From assembly GCA_944323285.1 (NCBI GenBank), contig CALURV010000005.1:1-39295 (forward strand): DNA of 39,295 nt, in the 5' to 3' direction. This DNA comes from Candidatus Gastranaerophilales bacterium. GTDB taxonomy: Bacteria; Cyanobacteriota; Vampirovibrionia; Gastranaerophilales; Gastranaerophilaceae. How positions within the stretch are numbered: position 1 is the stretch's first letter; every line of letters begins with the position of its first letter. Made by a program: the position numbers and the translations under genes. The notes under the pieces were generated by a model that was not told where the DNA came from, did no database searches, and worked only from the letters and a program-made list of their open reading frames with translations. Positions 18,132 through 26,301 of the stretch are shown in pieces.

Positions 18132-18137
18132 TAATTT

Positions 18138-18192
18138 CAATTAAATAGAAAAAGAACCGAGATAAAATCTCGGTTCTTTTTCTATTTAATTG
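18138..18192. terminator. Long bidirectional terminator, 26-bp perfect stem
   Basis: The arms 18138-18163 and 18167-18192 are perfect complements around a three-base AAA loop, with core AAAAAGAACCGAGAT / ATCTCGGTTCTTTTT. It serves the EF-hand gene on the plus strand. It also includes the last codons and stop (18182-18184) of the convergent PfkB gene, so both transcripts share it. Confidence 0.92.
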
Positions 18193-19228
18193 TATAAACT
18201 CTATAATCCAAATTTTTATTTAATCTTTTTTCTATTTCATCAAATGATATAAAACCACCTTGAGCACTAAAATGCTCAACAACAGATGCAGCAACTACTG
18301 ATGCATACATTAAAGATTTTTCTACATTACCTCCTGTTTTTTCTAAAGAGGCAACAAAGGTAGACGAGAACGCATCACCGGAACCTAAAGTACTAACAAC
18401 ATTAGCCGGAAATTCAGGACAATAGTAGAAAATTTCTCCATCAAAAGCATAAGCTCCATTTTTCCCATCTGTAATTATAGTGATTTTTAATTTTCCCGAA
18501 TTTATTTCTTTTAGCATTCTAATAATATCAGTATGAATTAAGTCTTTTGAATACTGTTCAGTTTTTGTATCAGGTCTTACTTCTATACCTGTAAGCATAG
18601 ATGCTTCATCTCTGTTAAGTATAACAACCTCTGCCGTTTTTAAAATATTATATAAATATTCTTTTCCTTGTTTTATACTGCTTGTACCAACATTTATTGC
18701 CATATTAACATTATGTTCTTCAGCAAATTCAGCAATTTTATCAAGTATCTTTGTAGAATACCCATTTAAAGGAGCTAGATATAACCATTTTGATTCTTTT
18801 ATTGCATCAAAATTAATATCATCTATTTCCAGATGAGCATTAGCACCTCTATGTGCAAGAACCGTTCTATCACCTTGAAAACTTGTAAGTATAATAGAAA
18901 AACCCGTTTGATACATATTTGTTCTTATAATATTAGCTAAGTCAACTTTTGCCGATTTTAAAGTTCTAATTATATTATCACCTTGGAGTTCATCACCTAT
19001 TTTAACAATAGTAGATGTTTTCAGTCCTAAAAATGCAAAATTAGTAGCTGTATTAATAGCTCCGCCACCAGTTTTAAAATCGAATTTATCTATCTCTATT
19101 TTTGCACCATATGGATAAGCCATAAAATCCTTTTTTCTATTAGTAGAACAAACAGAAACAATATTCGCCTCATCTGTTTCTATAAAAGCATCTAACGTTG
19201 CACTGCCAACTGTTATAACATCAAACAT
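18182..19228 (-). CDS. PfkB-family sugar/nucleoside kinase
   Basis: A 348-residue ribokinase-fold enzyme. The N-terminal PfkB signature lies around residues 53-75 (KTGGGAINTATNFAFLG). The C-terminal ATP/anion-hole signature is STLGSGDAF (about 279-287), with catalytic Asp285. A G-to-S change relative to the common GAGDAF is tolerated in adenosine-kinase-like members. The substrate cannot be fixed from sequence; the family includes ribokinase, fructokinase and adenosine kinase. It lies 36 bases after the xer gene on the same strand and is likely co-transcribed with it. Its 3' end is embedded in the shared terminator stem. Confidence 0.9.
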   Translation of the reverse strand: MFDVITVGSATLDAFIETDEANIVSVCSTNRKKDFMAYPYGAKIEIDKFDFKTGGGAINTATNFAFLGLKTSTIVKIGDELQGDNIIRTLKSAKVDLANIIRTNMYQTGFSIILTSFQGDRTVLAHRGANAHLEIDDINFDAIKESKWLYLAPLNGYSTKILDKIAEFAEEHNVNMAINVGTSSIKQGKEYLYNILKTAEVVILNRDEASMLTGIEVRPDTKTEQYSKDLIHTDIIRMLKEINSGKLKITIITDGKNGAYAFDGEIFYYCPEFPANVVSTLGSGDAFSSTFVASLEKTGGNVEKSLMYASVVAASVVEHFSAQGGFISFDEIEKRLNKNLDYRVYTIK

Positions 19229-19264
19229 AATACATTCCTTTATAATCTACAAATCTATTATATA

Positions 19265-20167
19265 CTAATTTGCTCTTGGATGTGCAATATCATAAGAATG
19301 TCTTAATCTTTCTGTAGAAATATGTGTATATATTTGAGTATTACTAATACTGCTATGTCCCAAAAGTTCTTGGACTACTCTCAAATCTGCACCATTTTCA
19401 AGTAACTTTGTTGCAAAACTGTGTCTAAAAACATGCGGGGTAACATGTTTAGGAAGTTCTATTTTTTCCATTACATCTTTTATAGCAAGCCTTATACTTT
19501 GCGTCTGAAGTCTATAACCTGTTTTATTTATAAATAAAGGATCTGATGGCTTTTGATTTTCTGATTTAAAAATTAAATATCTAACTGTATTTATATATGT
19601 TTCCAAAAATTTTTTAGCCCTGGAAGAAATAAGCACAATTCTTTCCTTTGAACCCTTTCCGAAAACTTTTATTTCATTTTCTTCTAAATTCAAATTTTCA
19701 AAATTCAAATTACTTAATTCTGAAACTCTCATTCCCGTAGCATACAATAATTCTAAAATTGTTCTATTTCTATATCCTGCTGGTGTATCAATTTTTATAT
19801 TATTTAAAATTTGTTCCATTTCAATTTCAGTTAAAAACTCTGGTAAATTCTTACCTTTCTTGGGTGAATGTACACCAATAGCCGGATTAGTTTCAATTAT
19901 TCTTTCCCTATACAAATATCTGTAAAAAGTTCTTAATGATGCTATTTTTCTTGCAGTAGTTGTTTTAGAATAATTAAATTGCTGAATATATAAAAGATAT
20001 TCCTTTATTAAGTTATAGCTAACATCTTCAATATTTCTATTATTCAACCAAACTAAAAAACTTAATATATCAGAACTGTACGCAAGAACAGTATGCTTTG
20101 AAAAGTTTTTTTCGACTTCTATATATAACTTAAATTCTTGCAAATATTTCTTTGAATTTTCATTCAT
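19265..20167 (-). CDS. xerD: Tyrosine recombinase of the XerC/XerD type
   Basis: A 300-residue site-specific recombinase of exactly XerC/D length. The SAM-like N-terminal core-binding domain spans about 5-92. The catalytic set is complete: Arg147 (TGMRVSEL), Lys171 (FGKGSKER), His245 and Arg248 (HVFRHSFA), His271 (LLGHSS) and nucleophile Tyr280 (NTQIYTHIS). These proteins resolve chromosome dimers at dif. Only one is seen in the window, so a single-recombinase system or a distant partner are both possible; XerC versus XerD is not settled by sequence alone. It leads an operon with the PfkB kinase. A 32-bp palindrome lies about 100 bases upstream. Confidence 0.9.
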   Translation of the reverse strand: MNENSKKYLQEFKLYIEVEKNFSKHTVLAYSSDILSFLVWLNNRNIEDVSYNLIKEYLLYIQQFNYSKTTTARKIASLRTFYRYLYRERIIETNPAIGVHSPKKGKNLPEFLTEIEMEQILNNIKIDTPAGYRNRTILELLYATGMRVSELSNLNFENLNLEENEIKVFGKGSKERIVLISSRAKKFLETYINTVRYLIFKSENQKPSDPLFINKTGYRLQTQSIRLAIKDVMEKIELPKHVTPHVFRHSFATKLLENGADLRVVQELLGHSSISNTQIYTHISTERLRHSYDIAHPRAN

Positions 20168-20268
20168 AATAATCTTTTCTTTTTGTGTATAAATTGTAAA
20201 AAAATTTTAATAAAAAATCAAGATTTATAATATAAAGAGTCATATATTAAGAAAAATTAAGATGCTTG

Positions 20269-20300
20269 AAAACATGTAATCATGCATGTTTACATGTTTT
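20269..20300. promoter_or_regulatory. 32-bp palindrome between xer and yggS (operator or recombination site)
   Basis: Perfect 11-bp arms AAAACATGTAA / TTACATGTTTT around TCATGCATGT, which itself contains CATGCATG. It lies between two divergently transcribed genes, so it cannot end either transcript. A 28-bp reading with 11-6-11 spacing (20271-20298, centre ATGCAT, one arm mismatch) fits the geometry of Xer/dif sites but not their usual half-site sequence. The rest of the 20168-20426 gap is AT-rich promoter DNA with no gene. Confidence 0.4.
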
Positions 20301-20426
20301 TGGGGATTTGAAAAATACTCATTTTTTTGTGTAGTGAACAATTTGTTGTATTCTTTTAAATCTTTGTATATAATAAAAGTTGTGTTTTGAAGAAATAAAA
20401 GAAGAGGGAGATTTTTCTTAATTTCA

Positions 20427-21086
20427 ATGGATAAAGTTCAAGAAAATTATGAAAAAATCAAAACACAAATTGTACCTTATAATCCAAAGATAGTTGCAGT
20501 TACAAAGTATTTTGATGAATCACAAATAATCAAATATTATAAGATGGGTTTTCGTGATTTTGGAGAAAACAGAGTAAAAGATGCCGTAAAAAAGATGGAA
20601 AAATTGCCTGAAGAAATAATAAGAAACAGTAAGTTTCATCTTATTGGTCACCTACAGACAAATAAAGTAAAACTTGCCGTTGGTAAATTTTATCTGATAC
20701 ACTCCGTTGACACATTAAAACTTGCTCAAATAATATCTGATGAAGCATTAAAACAAGGAATTATACAAAAAATTCTTTTACAAATAAACAATGCAAGAGA
20801 AGAACAAAAATCCGGTTTTTTACCAGAAGAAATAAAAGAAAAATTCCCTGAGTTATTAAAGCTAAAAGGTATAAAAATACTGGGTACAATGAATATGGCC
20901 CCAATAAATTGCAGTGAAGAAAAACTCCATAATTTATTTGGCAATATCAAACAAATAAACGATGACTTACAATCTGAATATGGAGTAGAATTAAAAGAAA
21001 TATCGATGGGTATGAGTAATGATTATAAAATAGCACTTGAAGAAGGTGCAACAATAATACGACTTGGAAGAATACTTTTTGAATAA
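20427..21086 (+). CDS. yggS: PLP homeostasis protein (YggS/PLPBP family)
   Basis: A 219-residue single-domain TIM-barrel PLP-binding protein. The PLP lysine lies in VAVTKYFDES (Lys27), and GFRDFGENRVKD, HLIGHLQTNK and SMGMSNDYKIALEEGATIIRLG are family signatures. It buffers pyridoxal phosphate and has no known catalytic reaction. It lies directly before sepF, the same pairing as in Cyanobacteria and Gram-positives, where it sits in the division cluster. The purine-rich GAGGGAG is about 16 bases before the ATG, farther than usual, so a slightly earlier non-ATG start cannot be excluded. Confidence 0.93.
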   Translation: MDKVQENYEKIKTQIVPYNPKIVAVTKYFDESQIIKYYKMGFRDFGENRVKDAVKKMEKLPEEIIRNSKFHLIGHLQTNKVKLAVGKFYLIHSVDTLKLAQIISDEALKQGIIQKILLQINNAREEQKSGFLPEEIKEKFPELLKLKGIKILGTMNMAPINCSEEKLHNLFGNIKQINDDLQSEYGVELKEISMGMSNDYKIALEEGATIIRLGRILFE

Positions 21087-21108
21087 ATAATACTAGGAGG
21101 AAGAAAAA

Positions 21109-21597
21109 TTGGCAGTTGCAGACAAATTTAGAACAATCATTGATTTTTTAACATCAGGATTTGAAAACAGAGAAGACAGTATTTATGGGGAAATGATGGA
21201 AGAAGCAGAAGATTATCCTGTTCAAGATAATTTAGCATTAAATCCTTCATACTCACAAAATGATCAAAAATCACAGAATTTAAAAGTTGTTTCACATCCA
21301 AACTACAGAGGCTATGAAGTAATGGTATGTGAACCTCGTTCTTATGAAGATTCTATTTCTATTGTAAAACATTTAAAAGATAGAAAAACAGTTGTGTTAA
21401 ATCTTCATTTATTAGATAAAGAACAAGCATTAAGAATTGTAGACTTTTTATGCGGAGCAACTCATGCTCTATCAGGAAGTCAACAAAAGATTGGTGATTC
21501 AGTATTTATCTTCACTCCTGTTAATGTTGCATTGTCTGCAGAATCGCAAAAAAGCAAATTTTTAAGAGATGCTCTTTGGAATCAACCACAAGCATAA
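21109..21597 (+). CDS. sepF: Cell division protein SepF
   Basis: A 162-residue protein starting at TTG with a consensus AGGAGG seven bases before it. It has an amphipathic N-terminal helix (VADKFRTIIDFLTSGF, membrane anchor), a variable acidic linker (about 20-60), and the SepF core (about 62-152: VMVCEPRSYEDSISIVKHLK ... VVLNLHLLDKEQALRIVDFLCGATHALSG). SepF tethers FtsZ to the membrane and aligns its filaments. Its presence, next to yggS, is typical for Cyanobacteria, Firmicutes and Actinobacteria and supports the cyanobacterial-lineage placement. Confidence 0.94.
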   Translation: MAVADKFRTIIDFLTSGFENREDSIYGEMMEEAEDYPVQDNLALNPSYSQNDQKSQNLKVVSHPNYRGYEVMVCEPRSYEDSISIVKHLKDRKTVVLNLHLLDKEQALRIVDFLCGATHALSGSQQKIGDSVFIFTPVNVALSAESQKSKFLRDALWNQPQA

Positions 21598-21610
21598 AAT
21601 TTGTTAATAA

Positions 21611-21649
21611 AAATAAAAAGGGAATAATTTTATTATTCCCTTTTTATTT
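21611..21649. terminator. Bidirectional terminator between sepF and DUF2229 gene
   Basis: 17-bp perfect stem, AAATAAAAAGGGAATAA / TTATTCCCTTTTTATTT, with a TTTTA loop. A- and T-runs on the two sides let it stop both convergent transcripts. Confidence 0.9.
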
Positions 21650-21669
21650 TTATAAAAATTTAAGCATAA

Positions 21670-22722
21670 CTATTGTATTAAATTTTTACATTGAATATCT
21701 GTATATTTTTCTTTCCTGTCCTTTATTTTAATCTTATTTAAAATAGATGAGCGTTTTTTTCTATATAACATATCGACAAAAGCTTCCAGCCTTGTAACAA
21801 AACCTGCTTCACCCGTATGCTCATCAATAGATAAATGAAGTATTGGTTTATTATTCTTTCTAGAGAATCTGGAAATTCTCTCTAGCATTAGAGAATCCGG
21901 TCCGCATCCAAAGGCATTTATCGTAATTATTCCGTCAATATTTCTGTCTTGAATATAATGAGCGGCAGCACCTGTTATTTCAAATTCATTAGCCCAATAC
22001 AGTCTTGACTTCATTGAATTTAAACCTTCATTCATTTGTTCTTGTGTAAGCTGTTCTGCCGTATATACTTTTACATCTAATTTTTCAAGTTTATCAAAAA
22101 TTTTCATACTTACTCGTTCGTCATAAAGATTATAACCATGAGCTATTAATCCAATATTAATTGGGTAAGCCTTACTATTATCAGCAATAATAACTTTATT
22201 TTCTAATGCGGATTTCAATGCTTTTTTATAGGGAACACCGCTCCTTGTCATTATTTGAAAATTATTATATACTCTCCAAGCATTTTTAGAAGCTTTTTTG
22301 ATTCTTTCAAAATCAGTAATTCCAAATTGAGCAGCAATTTCCGAAAGAAAATCATAAAGGCCATGATTTTTTTCAGATTTATCTAATGTTGCTTCTATGA
22401 TTGTTATTTTCCTTTTCACAACATTTCTTATTAAATCAGGAAGCCCTCGAATTTTAGAACAATTGTATATTTTAGGCATGATTGATTGCAAAGAAGGAAC
22501 AAATATTTTATCAACACCCTTATCTAACAGATTCAAAATGTGACCAACATAAACTTTAACAGGAAGACAAGTTTCCGGAACAACTAATGATGACCCTGTA
22601 GTCATTGTATGTTTTGTTGTAGCATCTGATAAAACTATTTCTATCCCTAAATCAGAGAAAAATCCATACCAAAATGGAAAAAAATTATAATATGATAGCG
22701 CCCTTGGTATTCCTATTTGCAT
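21670..22722 (-). CDS. DUF2229 / acyl-CoA dehydratase activase-related protein
   Basis: A 350-residue protein with the DUF2229 start IGIPRALSYYNFFPFW, conserved cysteines in VVPETCLPVKVYVGH (about residue 52), IYNCSK and FGCGPDS, and a C-terminal DEHTGEAGFVTRLEAF box. The family belongs to the BadF/HgdC-HgdAB superfamily and is usually found fused to, or beside, an ATPase activator of 2-hydroxyacyl-CoA dehydratases. Here it stands alone as the short form; no activator ATPase or dehydratase is near. The Cys set suggests an Fe-S cluster. The actual reaction is unknown. The EamA transporter gene 46 bases upstream is on the same strand and may be in the same unit. Confidence 0.78.
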   Translation of the reverse strand: MQIGIPRALSYYNFFPFWYGFFSDLGIEIVLSDATTKHTMTTGSSLVVPETCLPVKVYVGHILNLLDKGVDKIFVPSLQSIMPKIYNCSKIRGLPDLIRNVVKRKITIIEATLDKSEKNHGLYDFLSEIAAQFGITDFERIKKASKNAWRVYNNFQIMTRSGVPYKKALKSALENKVIIADNSKAYPINIGLIAHGYNLYDERVSMKIFDKLEKLDVKVYTAEQLTQEQMNEGLNSMKSRLYWANEFEITGAAAHYIQDRNIDGIITINAFGCGPDSLMLERISRFSRKNNKPILHLSIDEHTGEAGFVTRLEAFVDMLYRKKRSSILNKIKIKDRKEKYTDIQCKNLIQ

Positions 22723-22768
22723 TTATATCCCTTCTTATACTTTCATAATGGATTATAACATAAACAAA

Positions 22769-23734
22769 TTATTTTTTGCCTGTAAATATAACATAACTTG
22801 GCACTGGGAGTTTTTTCATAAATTTAACAAATTTTTTCTTATCATTAATCTGACAAATATAAATTCCTATAAATACCAAAAGACAAGAAGCAAACTGTTT
22901 TAAATTAAAAGTTTCTCCTAAAAAGAACCAGCCAAAAAATACTGCAGCTACTGGCAATAAAAATAAAAAAGGTGAAAATTTACTTGCTGAAAGTGTACAT
23001 ATTGCAAAATTATACAATGCATAAGCAACAACAGTTAATAATCCCAAATAAATAACTAAAAATATACTTGAATTTAATACTATATCAAAACTGCCTTGTG
23101 AAAATATATTCATTGCAGTAAAGAAAGCAGCCCCCCCAACAACTGCAATTCCGGCCAAAAAGAATGGAGGATATCTATCCATTAAATATTTTGTTGTAAT
23201 AACGCAAGTGTCAGTAAGAATAATTGCAATTAATTCTAAAAAATTACCCAATAATGGATTAGGCGCCAATTCTGATGCATCTGAAGAAAGACTCAATAAT
23301 ATAGAACCTATTATTGAAATAGATAAACCAAGATACACAATTTTTATAAATTTTTCTTTTAAAATTATCCTAGCAGCAATTACTAAAATTACAGGTTCTA
23401 ATGAACTTACAATTCCTGCTTGTCCTGATGTTGTATATTTAAGGGCATTTGTTTCAAAAATAAAATATAAACAAGGTTCACATAACATCATTAATAAAAT
23501 TAACTTTATATCTTTTTTTTCAATTTTAATGTTCTTATACACTGTAAAGATAAAAGGAAGAAAGAAAATAGACGAAATAAACATTCTAAAAGCCATTAAT
23601 TGAGGTGTAGTATAATAATTAAGACATATTTTTGTTGCAGTAAGGGTTGTACCATATAATAAAACTGCAATTGTTATAGATAAATATGCAAATAACTCAT
23701 TCTGGTTTTTATATTTCGACAAAAAATCTTTCAT
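22769..23734 (-). CDS. EamA/DMT-family transporter
   Basis: A ten-helix drug/metabolite transporter made of two EamA repeats (about residues 15-145 and 160-290), with the family's conserved helix-4 region (ALKYTTSGQAGIVSSLEPV) and second-repeat end (FFGWFFLGETFNLKQFASCLLVFIG written here only as the GWFFLGE core). The ATG at 23734 is chosen because GAGG lies 12 bases before it; an in-frame TTG at 23758 would add eight residues but has no ribosome binding site. Members export amino acids, nucleosides or other small metabolites; the substrate cannot be predicted. Confidence 0.88.
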   Translation of the reverse strand: MKDFLSKYKNQNELFAYLSITIAVLLYGTTLTATKICLNYYTTPQLMAFRMFISSIFFLPFIFTVYKNIKIEKKDIKLILLMMLCEPCLYFIFETNALKYTTSGQAGIVSSLEPVILVIAARIILKEKFIKIVYLGLSISIIGSILLSLSSDASELAPNPLLGNFLELIAIILTDTCVITTKYLMDRYPPFFLAGIAVVGGAAFFTAMNIFSQGSFDIVLNSSIFLVIYLGLLTVVAYALYNFAICTLSASKFSPFLFLLPVAAVFFGWFFLGETFNLKQFASCLLVFIGIYICQINDKKKFVKFMKKLPVPSYVIFTGKK

Positions 23735-23901
23735 TTCATAAAAAATCCTCAACTCCAATTAAATATAAAAACAATAATATAAAGTAAACAATAGTAAAAT
23801 AATTAAATAAACCAGATTAAAAATCAATAAAAAAACACATATTATAAATAAATGATTAACAAAAATTTATTAAATAATTTTATGAAATTTTAAGAAATAT
23901 T

Positions 23902-23929
23902 TTGATTTTTTTATATTTTGTAATATAAT
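23902..23929 (+). promoter_or_regulatory. Promoter of the rpaB-like gene
   Basis: TTGATT (23902-23907), 16-base spacer, perfect TATAAT (23924-23929). The implied start site is near 23936, with GAGGG before the ATG at 23972. The -10 box lies inside the tandem TTACA array described at 23915-23954, so occupancy of the array should block the promoter. Confidence 0.65.
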
Positions 23930-23954
23930 GTAAACAAAGGTAATATTTTGTAAT
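23915..23954 (-). promoter_or_regulatory. Four-unit 10-bp direct repeat array, HLR1-like RpaB site
   Basis: On the minus strand the 40 bases divide exactly into four 10-bp units: ATTACAAAAT, ATTACCTTTG, TTTACATTAT, ATTACAAAAT. Units 3-4 match the cyanobacterial HLR1 consensus (two G/T-TTACA-W-W octamers separated by two bases) except for one A at the first position of the second octamer. OmpR-family regulators bind such head-to-tail repeats with one-turn spacing. It overlaps the -10 and start site of the rpaB-like gene, which argues for negative autoregulation. Sequence seen; binding inferred. Confidence 0.65.
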
Positions 23955-23971
23955 GTTGAGGGTTCTAAGAA

Positions 23972-24721
23972 ATGACAGAAAATAATGAAATACAAGCTGA
24001 ACAAGATTCTCATCAAAAAATATTGGTTGCAGACGATGAAGCCAGTATAAGAAGAATCCTAGAAGCTCGTTTAAGTATGATTGGATACGATATTATTACG
24101 GCAACAGATGGAGAAGAAGCCATTGCTGCATTTAATAAATATAATCCTGATTTGATTGTTTTAGATGTTATGATGCCAAAAATTGATGGCTATGGAGTAA
24201 CAAGAGAAATTAGAAGAACATCAGATGTTCCTATTATTATTTTAACAGCTCTTGGTGACGTATCTGAAAGAATAACAGGATTAGAATTAGGTGCTGATGA
24301 TTATGTTATAAAACCATTCAGTCCCAAAGAATTGGAAGCCAGAGTAAAAGCAGTATTAAGAAGAACAAATACAAAAGAAGTTGCTGCTCCTACAAGCAAA
24401 ATTGCTAAAAATGTTATTACCACCGGTAACATTAGAATTGATACAGCAAGAAGACAAGTATTTAGAAAGAATGAACGTATAAGATTAACAGGTATGGAAT
24501 TCAGTCTTCTTGAACTTCTTGTTAATAATTCAGGTCAAGCATATTCAAGAAATGAAATTCTTCAACATGTTTGGTCATATCCGCCGGATCACAGGATAGA
24601 TACCCGTGTAGTTGATGTACATATCTCAAGATTACGTTCCAAATTAGAAACAGATCCTGCAAATCCTGAGTTAATTTTAACAGCCCGCGGCATTGGATAT
24701 ATGTTCCAAAGAATTTCTTAA
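23972..24721 (+). CDS. rpaB: OmpR-family response regulator, RpaB-like
   Basis: A 249-residue regulator. The receiver domain (about 15-130) has acidic pair Asp21/Asp22, phospho-acceptor Asp65 (VLDVMMP), Thr92 and Lys114 (YVIKPFSPKELEAR). The winged-helix domain (about 150-247) contains IRLTGMEFSLLELLV, DTRVVDVHISRLRSKLE and LILTARGIGYMFQ. The segments ASIRRILE-RLSMIGYD and the linker/wing read almost as cyanobacterial RpaB, the essential regulator that controls photosynthesis and stress genes under kinase NblS/Hik33. In a non-photosynthetic relative the regulon must differ. It is monocistronic with its own promoter and terminator, and no kinase is adjacent. Orthology is strongly suggested, not proven. 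Confidence 0.9.
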   Translation: MTENNEIQAEQDSHQKILVADDEASIRRILEARLSMIGYDIITATDGEEAIAAFNKYNPDLIVLDVMMPKIDGYGVTREIRRTSDVPIIILTALGDVSERITGLELGADDYVIKPFSPKELEARVKAVLRRTNTKEVAAPTSKIAKNVITTGNIRIDTARRQVFRKNERIRLTGMEFSLLELLVNNSGQAYSRNEILQHVWSYPPDHRIDTRVVDVHISRLRSKLETDPANPELILTARGIGYMFQRIS

Positions 24722-24736
24722 TAAATCTAATAAATT

Positions 24737-24772
24737 AAAAAAAAGAGAAGCTATTAAGCTTCTCTTTTTTTT
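24737..24772. terminator. Bidirectional terminator between rpaB-like gene and DUF374 gene
   Basis: 16-bp stem of an A8 run plus GAGAAGCT, pairing with AGCTTCTC plus T8, around an ATTA loop. Both convergent genes can use it; the DUF374 stop is at 24785. Confidence 0.92.
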
Positions 24773-24784
24773 AAAAATTTAAAA

Positions 24785-25447
24785 TTATAACTTTAGATAC
24801 TTATCGAAATTATCTTCTAATTCTTTTTGAAGTTTTAACATTTCTTCTTCAACTTTATTTGTCCAAAATATTGATTCTTCTTTTGTTAGCTCTTTAGGTA
24901 TATAAATAGGTTCTCCATATAAGGCAACACTTTTACAAAAACCAACAGGAACTTTAAATTTATCCCATGTATTAAACTCTAAAAATGTCTTATCTTTAGA
25001 GAACCAAGCGCAAGGAACAATAGGAACTCCTGAAATTTTTGAAATATTAATAATACCATCTTTAACTTTAAATCTTGGACCTCTTGGTCCATCAACCATG
25101 ATTGCGGCACTATTTCCTTCATTCAACTTTTCAATAAGCTCTAGGGAAGCTGCAACTCCTCTTCTTTTTGTAGAACCTCTTACAGATTTTATATTAAGGC
25201 ACTCTGCTGCTTTTGCAATAATTTCACCATCATTAGAAGCACTAATAAGTGCATAGAATTTACTTTTATCTTCTATACCATATACAAGACACTGATGGCA
25301 ATGCCACATAGAAAAAATAACTTGATTAACAGGATAATTTATATTCTTTATTTTCAATAAATGTTTTTCAATATGAAAAAAAACTTTAACTAAATTAATC
25401 AGAAACCCCAGTTTAAGCTTATCTTTAAATTTTCTATCTTTTCCCAA
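24785..25447 (-). CDS. DUF374 lysophospholipid acyltransferase-family protein
   Basis: A 220-residue protein starting at TTG with GGGAG eight bases before it. The DUF374 signatures are present: MWHCHQC (about 48-53), ISASNDGEIIAKAAE, SVRGSTKRRGVAAS (about 88-101) and the invariant MVDGPRGPRFKVKDGI (about 117-132). One hydrophobic segment lies near the N-terminus. DUF374 proteins are relatives of LpxL/PlsC acyltransferases and are thought to acylate lipid or lipid-A-like substrates at the inner membrane; the exact substrate is not established. It follows rplA but is separated by a terminator, so its expression may depend on read-through. Confidence 0.88.
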   Translation of the reverse strand: MGKDRKFKDKLKLGFLINLVKVFFHIEKHLLKIKNINYPVNQVIFSMWHCHQCLVYGIEDKSKFYALISASNDGEIIAKAAECLNIKSVRGSTKRRGVAASLELIEKLNEGNSAAIMVDGPRGPRFKVKDGIINISKISGVPIVPCAWFSKDKTFLEFNTWDKFKVPVGFCKSVALYGEPIYIPKELTKEESIFWTNKVEEEMLKLQKELEDNFDKYLKL

Positions 25448-25470
25448 TTATATTCTCCCAAAATAAAAAT

Positions 25471-25497
25471 GAGTACGCCATATATTATAGCGTACTC
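25471..25497 (-). terminator. Terminator after rplA
   Basis: 8-bp stem GAGTACGC / GCGTACTC with an 11-base AT loop; on the minus strand it is followed by ATTTTTATTTT. It closes the ribosomal cluster after rplA, where rplJ-rplL would follow in most bacteria. Confidence 0.75.
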
Positions 25498-25516
25498 TAT
25501 CTACTAAAACAAATTA

Positions 25517-26242
25517 CTATTGAAGATTTTCTTTAACTTCAGCTGCAACATTTTTTGAATCTAATTTTATACTTGGACCCATTGTAGTTGTTAAATAAAC
25601 TGATTTTAAATATATACCTTTTGAAGATGCAGGTTTTGCTCTTAAAACAGCATCAGCTAAAGTAATATAGTTTTTCATTAAATCATCAGCAGTAAATTGA
25701 ATTTTACCTATAGGCACGTGAATCATACCTTGTTTATCTGCTCTAAATTCAACTTTATCGGCTTTTGCATCTTTAACAGCTTTTGCAACATCTAATGTAA
25801 CAGTACCTGTTTTAGGGTTTGGCATCAATCCCTTAGGTCCTAAAACACGACCAAGTTTACCAAGCATTCCCATACAATCTGGTGTTGCAATTAAAGTATC
25901 AAATTCAAACCAACCGTTAGCTATTTTATCAATTACTTCCTCAGCTCCAGCTTCATCAGCTCCTGCTTCTTTTGCTTCAGTAGCTTTTACACCTTTTGCA
26001 ATTACACAAACTCTAACTGTTTTACCAAGACCTGCAGGTAATACAGTTGTTGAACGAACTTGCTGATCTGCGTGTTTAACTTCAATACCTAATGCCATAT
26101 GACATTCAACTGTTTCATTAAATTTGCAAGTTTCTTTTGCTATTTCTTGTAATTTCGTTATAGCATCCATAGCATTACATGGCTGGGAAAAATTTTCCAT
26201 CATTTCAGCTATTTTCTTTTGTTTTTTAGTTATTTTTGACAT
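25517..26242 (-). CDS. rplA: 50S ribosomal protein L1
   Basis: A 241-residue L1, which builds the mobile L1 stalk beside the E site and in many bacteria represses its own operon. Diagnostic stretches are [17 protein letters not shown], the loop [20 protein letters not shown], and the C-terminal ANSxGxYL-type box written here as [19 protein letters not shown]. It follows rplK in the standard order, and AAAGGAG precedes the ATG. Unlike in most bacteria, rplJ and rplL are not downstream: a terminator and an unrelated acyltransferase gene follow. Confidence 0.97.
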   Translation of the reverse strand: MSKITKKQKKIAEMMENFSQPCNAMDAITKLQEIAKETCKFNETVECHMALGIEVKHADQQVRSTTVLPAGLGKTVRVCVIAKGVKATEAKEAGADEAGAEEVIDKIANGWFEFDTLIATPDCMGMLGKLGRVLGPKGLMPNPKTGTVTLDVAKAVKDAKADKVEFRADKQGMIHVPIGKIQFTADDLMKNYITLADAVLRAKPASSKGIYLKSVYLTTTMGPSIKLDSKNVAAEVKENLQ

Positions 26243-26301
26243 TTTTTTCTCCTTTTGTGGTCATAACGCAATTAAGCTTCCACCTTATAGTAACCAATCA
26301 T

